Source: Eubacteriales bacterium (GTDB lineage Bacteria; Bacillota_A; Clostridia; Lachnospirales; Lachnospiraceae). From it: a stretch of 12,345 nucleotides of DNA. Of the stretch, positions 1-5,755 are shown piece by piece. Made by a program: the position numbers and the translations under genes. The stretch spans positions 1-12,345 of the forward strand of contig JAUNAE010000073.1 of the NCBI GenBank assembly GCA_030527765.1, given 5' to 3'. Below the pieces are notes generated by a model. The model was not told where the DNA came from. It worked only from the letters and a program-made list of their open reading frames with translations, and did no database searches. Each line of letters begins with the position of its first letter. Within the stretch, counting starts at the first letter, position 1.

Positions 1-37
1 TGCTACGACCCTTGAAACCATCGTCCATTCTTCATGA

Positions 38-346
38 ATGGGCGTGGTAGTTCATGACACATTCGTAAAAGAATACCTTGCCATCATTGGAAATCGTCTC
101 AGCGGTTTCTGTGAGGTTCTGAAGAGTGATTTCTACAACAAATCCTCATTCGCGTATTGCGTCTTTCTTGAGATATTTTATGCAGAGCCGAACTTGCAGA
201 AATACACATTTCTTTATTATCCGGATGGCGAGAGTTATCCAGCGAAACAGGAATCCTTCTATCTGCCGGATCAGGCGGCGGCCGAAAACAGAAGGAATGA
301 CTTAAGAGAATCAACAGGATATTTTGTTGAGTATAAAAAAGATTGA
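38..346 (+). CDS. Unknown protein, 102 aa
   Basis: I do not recognise this protein. It is a mixed alpha/beta-looking chain rich in aromatic residues (YCVFLEIFYAEP near residues 40-51, YTFLYYPDGESYP near 56-68), with no signal peptide, membrane segment or Cys motif. The start is uncertain: there is no good Shine-Dalgarno site before the ATG at 38, and an in-frame stop lies directly before it at 35-37. A tail of another open frame (from the window edge to a stop at 48-50) overlaps the start, so the gene may be translationally coupled to a gene outside the window. It is followed after 9 bases by the next gene, so the two probably form one transcript (cassette A), which ends at the terminator near 924-953. 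Confidence 0.6.
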   Translation: MGVVVHDTFVKEYLAIIGNRLSGFCEVLKSDFYNKSSFAYCVFLEIFYAEPNLQKYTFLYYPDGESYPAKQESFYLPDQAAAENRRNDLRESTGYFVEYKKD

Positions 347-355
347 GGGAGAAAT

Positions 356-907
356 ATGCAGGAACGTTACTCAATAAGACTCATTAAAGAATGTTTCGAA
401 AACATCCGATATTGTCAGGACGAGTCGCTGCACACGCTTTTGATGAATCGGGAACCGAGCGGGTTTAACCAGGATCATAAAGGTAAGGCTTTTGATATCT
501 ATGTTGTCTATGGCATTACGATTTTGACGGGACCGAGAATTAAAAGTCTTGGGAAAAGGCTTAAATCCGTAGAAGAATTTGAGCGAGAAGCGATTATTAT
601 CTACGAAGATTCTGATTTTTCTGCTGGTGAACGTGCGGTTGAGCTTGATCGTCTTCTTAGAGCCTTTTGCTTTTTGAACGGTGGAAACGTTCCGACTGAA
701 AAAGAGGACGCTCCGGAACCGAAGGTGGAACCGATAGAAGAACAAAAGCAGGAAGAAAGCCGAGACGCAATTCTTGAAGAAGGGATTTCAAAGGTGAATC
801 AGTTTGTAGTGCGAATGCTTGCTGATAATCGCTTATTGGAACTTGAAAGAAGTACATCGGACCGTGAGCTTCAGCAGAAGCTCATGGAGCAATATGGGAT
901 CTGGTAA
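356..907 (+). CDS. Unknown protein, 183 aa, acidic linker
   Basis: The start at 356 is supported by a GAGGGAG ribosome site 6-7 bases upstream. The product is not recognised. It appears to have an N-terminal globular part (residues about 1-112, with FDIYVVYGITILTGPR near 46-61), an acidic Pro/Glu/Lys/Gln linker (about 113-136, PEPKVEPIEEQKQEE) and a helical C-terminal part (about 137-183). No catalytic motif, signal peptide or membrane segment is visible. It is the last gene of cassette A and shares the transcript of the preceding 102-residue gene. Position in an array with an AcrVA2-like gene and an Rpn nuclease makes an accessory or anti-defence role possible, but nothing in the protein itself shows this. 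Confidence 0.7.
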   Translation: MQERYSIRLIKECFENIRYCQDESLHTLLMNREPSGFNQDHKGKAFDIYVVYGITILTGPRIKSLGKRLKSVEEFEREAIIIYEDSDFSAGERAVELDRLLRAFCFLNGGNVPTEKEDAPEPKVEPIEEQKQEESRDAILEEGISKVNQFVVRMLADNRLLELERSTSDRELQQKLMEQYGIW

Positions 908-923
908 TACAATATTCTTACAA

Positions 924-953
924 GCCGTCGTCCTTAATGGGTGGCGGCTTTTT
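924..953 (+). terminator. Intrinsic terminator of cassette A
   Basis: GCCGTCGTCC pairs with GGGTGGCGGC (with G-T wobbles) around a short TTAAT loop and is followed by TTTTT. It lies 16 bases after the stop of the 183-residue gene. Its stem core and the following TTTTTGCGTTT are shared with terminators near 3193 and 4357. Confidence 0.8.
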
Positions 954-1043
954 GCGTTTTCAAACATTTTCGACCATGTTCCTTATAACGAAAATTGTCA
1001 CTGTGGAGGAAAAGAAAAGGAGGAATAAATTCCACATACACCA
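954..1043 (+). promoter_or_regulatory. Repeated control block, copy 1
   Basis: First of three near copies of one block (others 3220-3310 and 4382-4473). It contains the inverted repeat AACAT (963-967) - 8 bases - ATGTT (976-980), a promoter-like stretch with TATAAC near 985-990 and TTGTCAC near 995-1001, then a purine-rich GAAAAGGAGG at 1014-1023 and CATACACCAG at 1034-1043. This copy is the most diverged: the ATGTCA direct repeat of the other copies is degenerate here. The GGAGG tract is 73 bases from the start codon of the following gene and has no ATG/GTG/TTG at usable distance, so it is not that gene's ribosome site. Promoter function is inferred from position after a terminator and from conservation. 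Confidence 0.65.
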
Positions 1044-1096
1044 GGCTTGCTGCCTATTACAAACATCGATCGATAGTACGATCAAAAAGGAGAAAC

Positions 1097-2062
1097 ATGG
1101 AAAACTCAAAAGAAATTAGAACAAATGAGATTGAAGCTGCAGTAAAAAATATCCTTAGTGAAACACTCACGAAGGACGAAAACGGATACTTCGACTACGA
1201 GATTTATGCAGATTATCGAGACGAAATTTCGAATGAAGCCTTAATTAAGATCTTTAACAGCGAAACGCCTGAAGAAGCCTTCTATGAGTATATTTCTGAT
1301 GTGTACTTATACTACGAGGAGGATGCCCGGGAGGAAATTTTTATCGATTTGCTCGATCAGCTCCGTGAGAAGATGACTCTTACAGAAGAGGAGGAGGAAT
1401 ATGTCAGTGATCTCTTCCGAAATCTGGTTGTCATCGATCTTCCGTATAATCATTTTCTTGATCAACGGGTCCGAACGGATATTTTTGTTGATACCGGAGA
1501 CGCAAATTACGATTTTACGCTGAATCATTTCTATCCTTCGCCATACGGAAACAAAGAGATGGAAATATCAGAAAAAGCGAGCCTTCGCTGGCTAGCTGCA
1601 ACACAAGGATATTCGGAGAAACAGCTAAGAAAAGCACTGGAAGAGGAAAACGAAGCTGACTGCGAATCAGATGGTTCGTTCCTGGAATCAGTAGTTGTTG
1701 AGCTTGCCAATACGTTTTCTGATATTAATGCATTGGTATTTCTCGCCGAGATGTCAGTGAGAGAATTGCTTGCTCTTAACCAGAAAATCCAGAGTCAGTA
1801 TCATGACGGAGTGCGATCTTATGATGCATGTGCTCGTTCTGATGCAGGAGAAATCAAGATCTCAAAGAAAGCAGATTGTGGACTCTTTAATAGTTTTGAT
1901 GGAAGCGGAGGACCGTTTGAGATCTTTCTGGAGAAGGATGTGATCCTTCCTGTTAAATTCATTCATTCTGCTTTGCCGGATGGCGGAGAAGGACGATGGA
2001 GCGTTGAGAAAACGTATGGTATGTGCGGTTCCGCTTGGAAAGATGTCGTACAGAGTGCATGA
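1097..2062 (+). CDS. Unknown acidic protein, 321 aa, upstream partner of AcrVA2-like gene
   Basis: The start at 1097 is chosen for the AAAAAGGAG site just upstream; a longer frame to 995 would run into the repeated control block and lacks a ribosome site. The product is strongly acidic, especially in the first 105 residues (EEDAREE, LTEEEEEYVSDL). The C-terminal third looks like a separate compact domain: residues about 205-230 (DINALVFLAEMSVRELL) and 258-316, with LFNSFDGSGGPFEIFLEKDV, SALPDGGEG and YGMCGSAWKD. I have a vague sense of similar tails in unnamed clostridial proteins but cannot name a family. It is followed after 13 bases by the AcrVA2-like gene, so they are co-transcribed. Role unknown; an anti-defence or DNA-mimic function would be speculation based on acidity and neighbour. 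Confidence 0.75.
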   Translation: MENSKEIRTNEIEAAVKNILSETLTKDENGYFDYEIYADYRDEISNEALIKIFNSETPEEAFYEYISDVYLYYEEDAREEIFIDLLDQLREKMTLTEEEEEYVSDLFRNLVVIDLPYNHFLDQRVRTDIFVDTGDANYDFTLNHFYPSPYGNKEMEISEKASLRWLAATQGYSEKQLRKALEEENEADCESDGSFLESVVVELANTFSDINALVFLAEMSVRELLALNQKIQSQYHDGVRSYDACARSDAGEIKISKKADCGLFNSFDGSGGPFEIFLEKDVILPVKFIHSALPDGGEGRWSVEKTYGMCGSAWKDVVQSA

Positions 2063-2075
2063 GAGGGAGAATGCA

Positions 2076-3173
2076 ATGGGCAAGAAAGTATCGTATTTCC
2101 CATTTCGATTCATGGAAGCATTGAAGTGTCAGGAGTGCAGAGAGGTACTTGCACGCATGAAAACGAAGGGACTGATTCCGAAAAATTCTACCGAAAGAGC
2201 GTACGTTGATTTTGTTCTCAGTAAGGATTTTCTGCGAAAAGAGTATGACGGACCATACAAAAAACTGAACCAATACGTTTGGCCGATGTATCGTAGCTTT
2301 GTTTCCAAGCTCGCGAATGTCACTGAAAGCGAAAGAAGATTAGCGATCACAGAAATCAAGGACTATGTGCTTACGGCTTATCTCGTGGATCTATGGGGGC
2401 AGACAAAGCAATCCTATCAGGTAGATCCTTCTTTTTTTGAGGAGATCATGAGATCTGAGCGTGTCTTTGTATCGGATACGTTTGGAAAGTATATGCCCTA
2501 CCGGGACGTTTACGTCGATTTAAAAGAGGTAGAAGCTGTACGACCGATTTGTGGAGCCTTCGTCCATGTGACTGATGAAAATCAGATTGCGGTGCTTATG
2601 GTTACACAGACGAATGACTGTTATTCCTACTATTCCAATAACCGGTATGAGAATCACATCTACGAATTTCCGAAAGATATTCAGCCGTCCACTCCATTTT
2701 CGTTTGTAGAAGAAGGTGAAACCTACTTCACGAAGCACAAGGAACAGGACGATCATCGGAAGGACATTGTTCGTGGGATTTATCAAATTATTATGTTTCT
2801 TTCCTCGGAAGAACCGGATATACGAGAAAATGCGGCATCCAAGCGCGTCTATCGTCCGGTATCTGCCGGAGTATCCAGCAGTCGTAATCGATTTTCGGAT
2901 GTACGAGTTTGGGATGTTGGCTACCGATACGGATCTGCGATCCGACTTGGAAGAAAAGAGGCGGAAAAAGAAATAAAAGATAGTGTGGAAGAAACAGGCG
3001 AAAGAAAGACCGCGAGGAAGTCTCCTCGCCCGCATGTGCGCTGCGCTCATTGGGCAAGATATCATGTCGGAAAGGGCAGGACGGAGCTTCGGTGGAAATG
3101 GATCCTCCCATCATTCGTCAATGCAGGCACGGAAAAAAATCTGACTGCAGTCATCCATAAAGTAACAGACTAA
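2076..3173 (+). CDS. AcrVA2-like anti-CRISPR family protein
   Basis: The C-terminus (residues about 318-350) reads RPHVRCAHW, then a Gly/Arg-rich gap, then WILPSFVNAG. From memory this matches the end of Moraxella AcrVA2 (RPHIRRGHW ... WQPAVFVNSG). Further agreements are YRDVYVDL with a following CGAFVHV strand (about 142-164, AcrVA2 CVYVDI ... GFWAIYD), a helix ending in SEEPDI (244-249, AcrVA2 VAEPDI) and IGERLGG-like VGYRYGSAIRLG (281-292). Length is 365 aa against about 322 for AcrVA2, with insertions before the C-terminal motif. AcrVA2 blocks Cas12a immunity and is reported to act by lowering Cas12a mRNA; that activity is known for the family founder, not shown here. The start at 2076 has GAGAGGGAG (2061-2069) just upstream; the longer frame to 1980 overlaps the previous gene. 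Second gene of cassette B, ending at the terminator near 3193. Confidence 0.78.
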   Translation: MGKKVSYFPFRFMEALKCQECREVLARMKTKGLIPKNSTERAYVDFVLSKDFLRKEYDGPYKKLNQYVWPMYRSFVSKLANVTESERRLAITEIKDYVLTAYLVDLWGQTKQSYQVDPSFFEEIMRSERVFVSDTFGKYMPYRDVYVDLKEVEAVRPICGAFVHVTDENQIAVLMVTQTNDCYSYYSNNRYENHIYEFPKDIQPSTPFSFVEEGETYFTKHKEQDDHRKDIVRGIYQIIMFLSSEEPDIRENAASKRVYRPVSAGVSSSRNRFSDVRVWDVGYRYGSAIRLGRKEAEKEIKDSVEETGERKTARKSPRPHVRCAHWARYHVGKGRTELRWKWILPSFVNAGTEKNLTAVIHKVTD

Positions 3174-3192
3174 TACACCAATTACCATCTAA

Positions 3193-3219
3193 CCGTCGCC
3201 TTTAGGGGCGGCGGTTTTT
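3193..3219 (+). terminator. Intrinsic terminator of cassette B
   Basis: CCGTCGCC (3193-3200) pairs with GGCGGCGG (3207-3214), one G-T wobble, followed by TTTTT. It begins 19 bases after the stop of the AcrVA2-like gene and opens the second copy of the repeated block. Confidence 0.85.
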
Positions 3220-3310
3220 GCGTTTCGAAACATTCTTGACCATGTTCTCTATGTCAAGACAATGTCACTTTGGAGGAAAAAGAAAGGAGGAAATAAAATC
3301 CCTATACACC
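3220..3310 (+). promoter_or_regulatory. Repeated control block, copy 2
   Basis: Second copy of the block. AACAT (3229-3233) and ATGTT (3242-3246) form the conserved inverted repeat; TTGACC (3236-3241) is a good -35 candidate, with GACAAT at 3258-3263 as a weak -10 at 16-base spacing. ATGTCA occurs twice (3251-3256 and 3262-3267), exactly 11 bases apart, i.e. one helical turn. GAAAGGAGG at 3282-3290 and CCTATACACC at 3301-3310 end the block. The inverted repeat overlaps the -35, as expected for an operator. Promoter boxes are proposed by eye. Confidence 0.7.
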
Positions 3311-3394
3311 ATGGCCATACGCCATAGTCGTCACAGGCAACGTGAATGCTGCTTGTTGTCAGAAGAACAAGTTGTTATACTGGAGGAAAGAAAC

Positions 3395-4318
3395 ATGGCA
3401 GTAAACAGAGAATACAAGGACAGACTGTTTAAGCTTATTGTAGAGAAGATTCCCGGATTCGCGCTGGAACTCTACAATGCACTCAATAACTCATCATACA
3501 CAGAGGAAGATGGGTTTGTTTTTAATACACTGGAGGATGTCATTTATCTCGGCATGCGAAACGATGTATCCTTTGTGATCGGCTCTCACATGGTTTTGTA
3601 TGAGCAGCAGAGTACGGCAAACCCCAATATGCCGCTTCGCACATTTCTTTACACTGCGGAGCTGCTAAAGAACTACTTAGAGGAAACAGGCAAGAAAGAG
3701 TATCTCTACGGAACAAAACTGGTAGAAATCCCGGCACCGAAGTGCTACGTTTTCTACAATGGTCACAGGTACAAGGAAGACATCGTAGATCTTAGACTCT
3801 CTGATGCATTCTGTGTACCGTCACCGGGATACGAGTGGACTGCAACCGTAGTCAACATTGGGGACGGTCAAAACAAGGAGCTGCTGACGAAATGCATGGT
3901 GCTGGGAGACTATGCCGCATTCGTTGACATGATTGCGGAAGGAAAGGTTCAGGGTCTTTCCATTCGCGCCTCTGTTGATGCAGCAGTGGAGTGCTTTTCT
4001 AAAAAGGAAGGAGCGTTTGGCATGATGGTGAAAGAGCATCGGAATCGAGTCATCAATTCCATTCTGACAGAATACGATGAAGAAGCCGTACACAAAGTGT
4101 TCCGTGAACAGGCTCGTGAAGAAGGCCTTGCGGAAGGCCGTGAAGAGGGGCGAGTTGAAGGCCACTCAGAAGGTCGCATTGAAACCTGGAGCAACGATAT
4201 TGTTAGAATCGTCAATAATTTTCATGTTTCGGTCGAGGAGGCGATTAAGATTCTGGATATTCCGTCTGAAGAGCGCAGTCGCATCTTGGAACGCGTAACG
4301 AAAATGCAGAACAACTGA
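3395..4318 (+). CDS. Rpn family recombination-promoting nuclease / PD-(D/E)XK transposase-like
   Basis: The protein has the plan of Rpn family (YhgA-like, PD-(D/E)XK) nucleases: a catalytic segment with Asp57 (RNDVSFVI, 55-62) and Glu70-Gln-Gln72 (VLYEQQS, 67-73), followed by TFLYTAELLKNYL, a strand with PKCYVFYNG (115-123), LLTKCMVLGDYAAFVDMI, and a charged Glu-Gly-Arg repeat tail (242-260) with a helical end. Family members are Mg-dependent DNA endonucleases; E. coli ones are toxic and can act against phage. The start at 3395 has TGGAGGAAAG just upstream; in-frame ATGs at 3311 and 3218 lie in the control block and lack proper spacing. It is alone in cassette C between terminators. All catalytic residues I would expect are present. 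Target and role here are not shown by the sequence. Confidence 0.85.
   Translation: MAVNREYKDRLFKLIVEKIPGFALELYNALNNSSYTEEDGFVFNTLEDVIYLGMRNDVSFVIGSHMVLYEQQSTANPNMPLRTFLYTAELLKNYLEETGKKEYLYGTKLVEIPAPKCYVFYNGHRYKEDIVDLRLSDAFCVPSPGYEWTATVVNIGDGQNKELLTKCMVLGDYAAFVDMIAEGKVQGLSIRASVDAAVECFSKKEGAFGMMVKEHRNRVINSILTEYDEEAVHKVFREQAREEGLAEGREEGRVEGHSEGRIETWSNDIVRIVNNFHVSVEEAIKILDIPSEERSRILERVTKMQNN
4022..4318 (+). CDS. Possible intragenic short Rpn product (RpnS-like antitoxin), in frame
   Basis: Inside the Rpn gene, in the same frame, tandem ATG codons at 4022 and 4025 (residues 210-211) follow GGAAGGAG at 4006-4013 with an 8-base gap, a better ribosome site than many real starts in this window. Initiation there would give a 98-residue protein made of the helical and Glu-Gly-Arg C-terminal part without the nuclease domain. 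In E. coli, rpn genes are known to encode such C-terminal short forms from internal starts, which block the toxicity of the full protein. Use of this start is inferred from the ribosome site and position; purine-rich Lys/Glu codons could also create it by chance. Confidence 0.45.
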   Translation: MMVKEHRNRVINSILTEYDEEAVHKVFREQAREEGLAEGREEGRVEGHSEGRIETWSNDIVRIVNNFHVSVEEAIKILDIPSEERSRILERVTKMQNN

Positions 4319-4356
4319 AATATATTGTTTTGCTCATACACCCAATCTCACAAAAG

Positions 4357-4381
4357 CCGTCCTTTATGGGACGGTTTTTTT
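4357..4381 (+). terminator. Intrinsic terminator of cassette C
   Basis: CCGTCC (4357-4362), loop TTTATG, GGACGG (4369-4374), then seven T. It begins 38 bases after the Rpn stop and opens the third copy of the repeated block. Confidence 0.88.
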
Positions 4382-4473
4382 GCGTTTCAGAACATTTTCG
4401 ACCATGTTCTCTATGTCACAATAATGTCACATGGGAGCGAAAGAAAAGGAGGAAACAAGATCCCTATACACCA
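4382..4473 (+). promoter_or_regulatory. Repeated control block, copy 3
   Basis: Third copy. The inverted repeat is longest here: GAACAT / ATGTTC (core AACAT 4391-4395, ATGTT 4404-4408, 8-base gap). ATGTCA occurs at 4413-4418 and 4424-4429, again 11 bases apart, with ATAATG in between as a -10 candidate. GAAAAGGAGG lies at 4443-4452 and TCCCTATACACCAG at 4461-4473 or so. The real start of the next gene is at 4505, 52 bases past the GGAGG tract. Very close to copy 2 across about 90 bases, although the coding neighbours are unrelated. Confidence 0.7.
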
Positions 4474-4504
4474 GTCAATTCATTCGACAAATAGAGGAAA
4501 AAAT

Positions 4505-4792
4505 ATGAAAGAAAATAATAATACAACACAGGGACTGAAAAACATGAATCAGCGTCTAAAAAAACTTCTGGAGATAAAATACCCTCTTTGGGAAGGGACA
4601 AATCATTATGCATACATCGATATGCATGGGGAGAAGTATTACCTGGTTTATGATGGCTGGGTTCTCGAAACAGGAACGGAAGAGCATATCGAGTCCGTGA
4701 TAGATCTTTGGATTCACATTGCTGGTATCGAAGCGAATGGAGATATGGATTCGATTGAAGTGCTTTGCAATGAGGAGGTGGCGAATGTATGA
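4505..4792 (+). CDS. Unknown small protein, 95 aa
   Basis: The start at 4505 follows AGAGGAAAAA; the longer frame to 4325 would cross the terminator and control block. The product is not recognised. It starts with a polar Asn/Lys/Thr stretch and a basic helix (NQRLKKLLEIKYP), then a strand-rich part (HYAYIDMHGEKYYLVYDGWVLET, about residues 38-60) and an acidic helix and tail. First of three overlapping genes of cassette D; its stop overlaps the next start (ATGA at 4789-4792), so translation is probably coupled. A second in-frame ATG at residue 15 lacks a good ribosome site. Confidence 0.65.
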   Translation: MKENNNTTQGLKNMNQRLKKLLEIKYPLWEGTNHYAYIDMHGEKYYLVYDGWVLETGTEEHIESVIDLWIHIAGIEANGDMDSIEVLCNEEVANV

Positions 4793-5445
4793 GCCATTTA
4801 CTTGCAACTAAAGCAAACTCTTCCACACGTTCACCGTTTGAGGATGCATATGACAAAGAATTCGATCGGATCTCCTTATTTGGTAACAAGCAATACAAGT
4901 CGTATTTTTTTGAAGGAGCAGAAAAGCTGTGGAATTTTTTCGCAGATAATGAGCTCAATGAGAGGATCCGGTGCGAGGATGACCTGGAGACGGCTGTCAA
5001 AGATGTGCTTCGTGAGAATGGCTTATATCGGTTTGAGAGAGAGCCGGCGTCTTTTGAGTTGCAGTTTCTTTCGGATCTCTCTTATTTTTTTGCACGTACA
5101 ACGGATCCGGCAAAACAAGCATCGCTACTTTGCGAGGCGTTAGAAGTTCTCTACGATGGAGAATGGACAGTTAAGCGCTTGGTTGGAGAAAAGCCGAACG
5201 AGTGGATTCTGGCGATCTACGATGCCGATCAATTCGATACGACAATGCTTCATAACATTGAAGTCGAATTCTGGAAAGAAGGAATTGACTGGATTGTCCG
5301 TCTTGATTCGGGTGAGGAAGAGTTGTTCTATAGTCATAGCATCAAGGAAGAAGAGATCACGCAGGAGTTAAAAGAAGCTTATGGCTGTGAAAGCATCAAG
5401 TTTCTTTATCATGCTCCATCTGATTTCGAGAAGGAAATGGCATGA
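4789..5445 (+). CDS. Unknown acidic protein, 218 aa
   Basis: The start is set by the ATGA overlap with the preceding gene and by GAGGAGGTGG about 10 bases upstream. The product is acidic and not recognised. The N-terminal half is helical (AEKLWNFFADNEL near 44-56; EDDLETAVKDVLRENGLY near 63-80), the C-terminal half alternates strands (EWILAIYDADQ near 142-152, IEVEFWKEGIDWIVRLDSGEEELFYS near 159-184). EDDLETAVKDVLRENG faintly recalls TNEIEAAVKNILSETL near the N-terminus of the 321-residue protein of cassette B, but that could be chance. No catalytic motif is visible. Its stop overlaps the start of the next short gene by ATGA. Confidence 0.7.
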   Translation: MSHLLATKANSSTRSPFEDAYDKEFDRISLFGNKQYKSYFFEGAEKLWNFFADNELNERIRCEDDLETAVKDVLRENGLYRFEREPASFELQFLSDLSYFFARTTDPAKQASLLCEALEVLYDGEWTVKRLVGEKPNEWILAIYDADQFDTTMLHNIEVEFWKEGIDWIVRLDSGEEELFYSHSIKEEEITQELKEAYGCESIKFLYHAPSDFEKEMA

Positions 5446-5561
5446 CGGATACAAAGGTGTGGGCATCGGAGAAATGCGATGAGGTCATTGCATTTTATCA
5501 ATTGCGCTGTAAAAACCCTAGCTTTAGTCATGGGGGTGTCAACGAAAATAACAAGGAATGA
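5442..5561 (+). CDS. Very small unknown protein, 39 aa
   Basis: This ORF starts in an ATGA overlap with the preceding stop and has GAGAAGGAA about 7 bases upstream. It ends 11 bases before the terminator of the unit, so it fills the only remaining space of cassette D. The product begins MTDTKVWASEKCDEVIAFYQ and has two Cys (residues 12 and 23). It may be a true small protein coupled to the operon or the truncated head of a longer gene. No family is recognised. Confidence 0.5.
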   Translation: MTDTKVWASEKCDEVIAFYQLRCKNPSFSHGGVNENNKE

Positions 5562-5572
5562 TTACATCAGCA

Positions 5573-5596
5573 GCCGTCCCAAAAGGGACGGCCGTT
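5573..5596 (+). terminator. Intrinsic terminator of cassette D
   Basis: GCCGTCCC (5573-5580), loop AAAA, GGGACGGC (5585-5592), followed by CGTTTT. The stem is nearly the same as that near 4357, but the conserved control block does not follow it, so this marks the end of the cassette array. Confidence 0.85.
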
Positions 5597-5650
5597 TTAT
5601 GAGTAAAAGAGTTATAAATCTGATGGATAAAAAATTGTTATAAAACTAAG

Positions 5651-5688
5651 CTGATAAAAAATGATTTGCGTGTTATAATAGATTATAA
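5651..5688 (+). promoter_or_regulatory. Promoter and palindromic operator candidate of the serine recombinase
   Basis: A consensus extended -10 (TGTTATAAT, 5671-5679) has CTGATA (5651-5656, 4 of 6 matches) as -35 at 17 bases. A perfect palindrome TTATAAT-AG-ATTATAA (5673-5688) overlaps the -10, as expected for an operator or recombinase-bound site. The recombinase start codon is about 70 bases downstream. Confidence 0.6.
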
Positions 5689-5755
5689 AAATAACGGTCA
5701 TTAAATTTATAATCAGAGATAAGGGAATAGCTTTTAACACGAGAAGGGAAGCAAC

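Noticed and set aside
371..745. Minus-strand ORF of 124 codons opposite the 183-residue gene
   Set aside because: Composition is basic and aromatic as expected for antisense shadow; no ribosome site.
995..1096. Longer start for the 321-residue protein at 995
   Set aside because: The extra residues come from the repeated control block, no ribosome site precedes 995, and a strong one precedes 1097.
1980..2075. Longer start for the AcrVA2-like gene at 1980
   Set aside because: It would overlap the upstream gene by over 80 bases without a ribosome site; GAGAGGGAG precedes 2076.
2520..3065. Minus-strand ORF of 181 codons opposite the AcrVA2-like gene
   Set aside because: Antisense shadow with Arg/Ser/Phe-rich text and no ribosome site.
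3218..3394. Longer start for the Rpn gene at 3218 or 3311
   Set aside because: 3218 lies in the terminator T run; 3311 is 20 bases from the GGAGG tract. 3395 has normal spacing and begins the family-like sequence.
4325..4504. Longer start at 4325 for the 95-residue gene
   Set aside because: The frame would cross the terminator at 4357-4381 and the control block.
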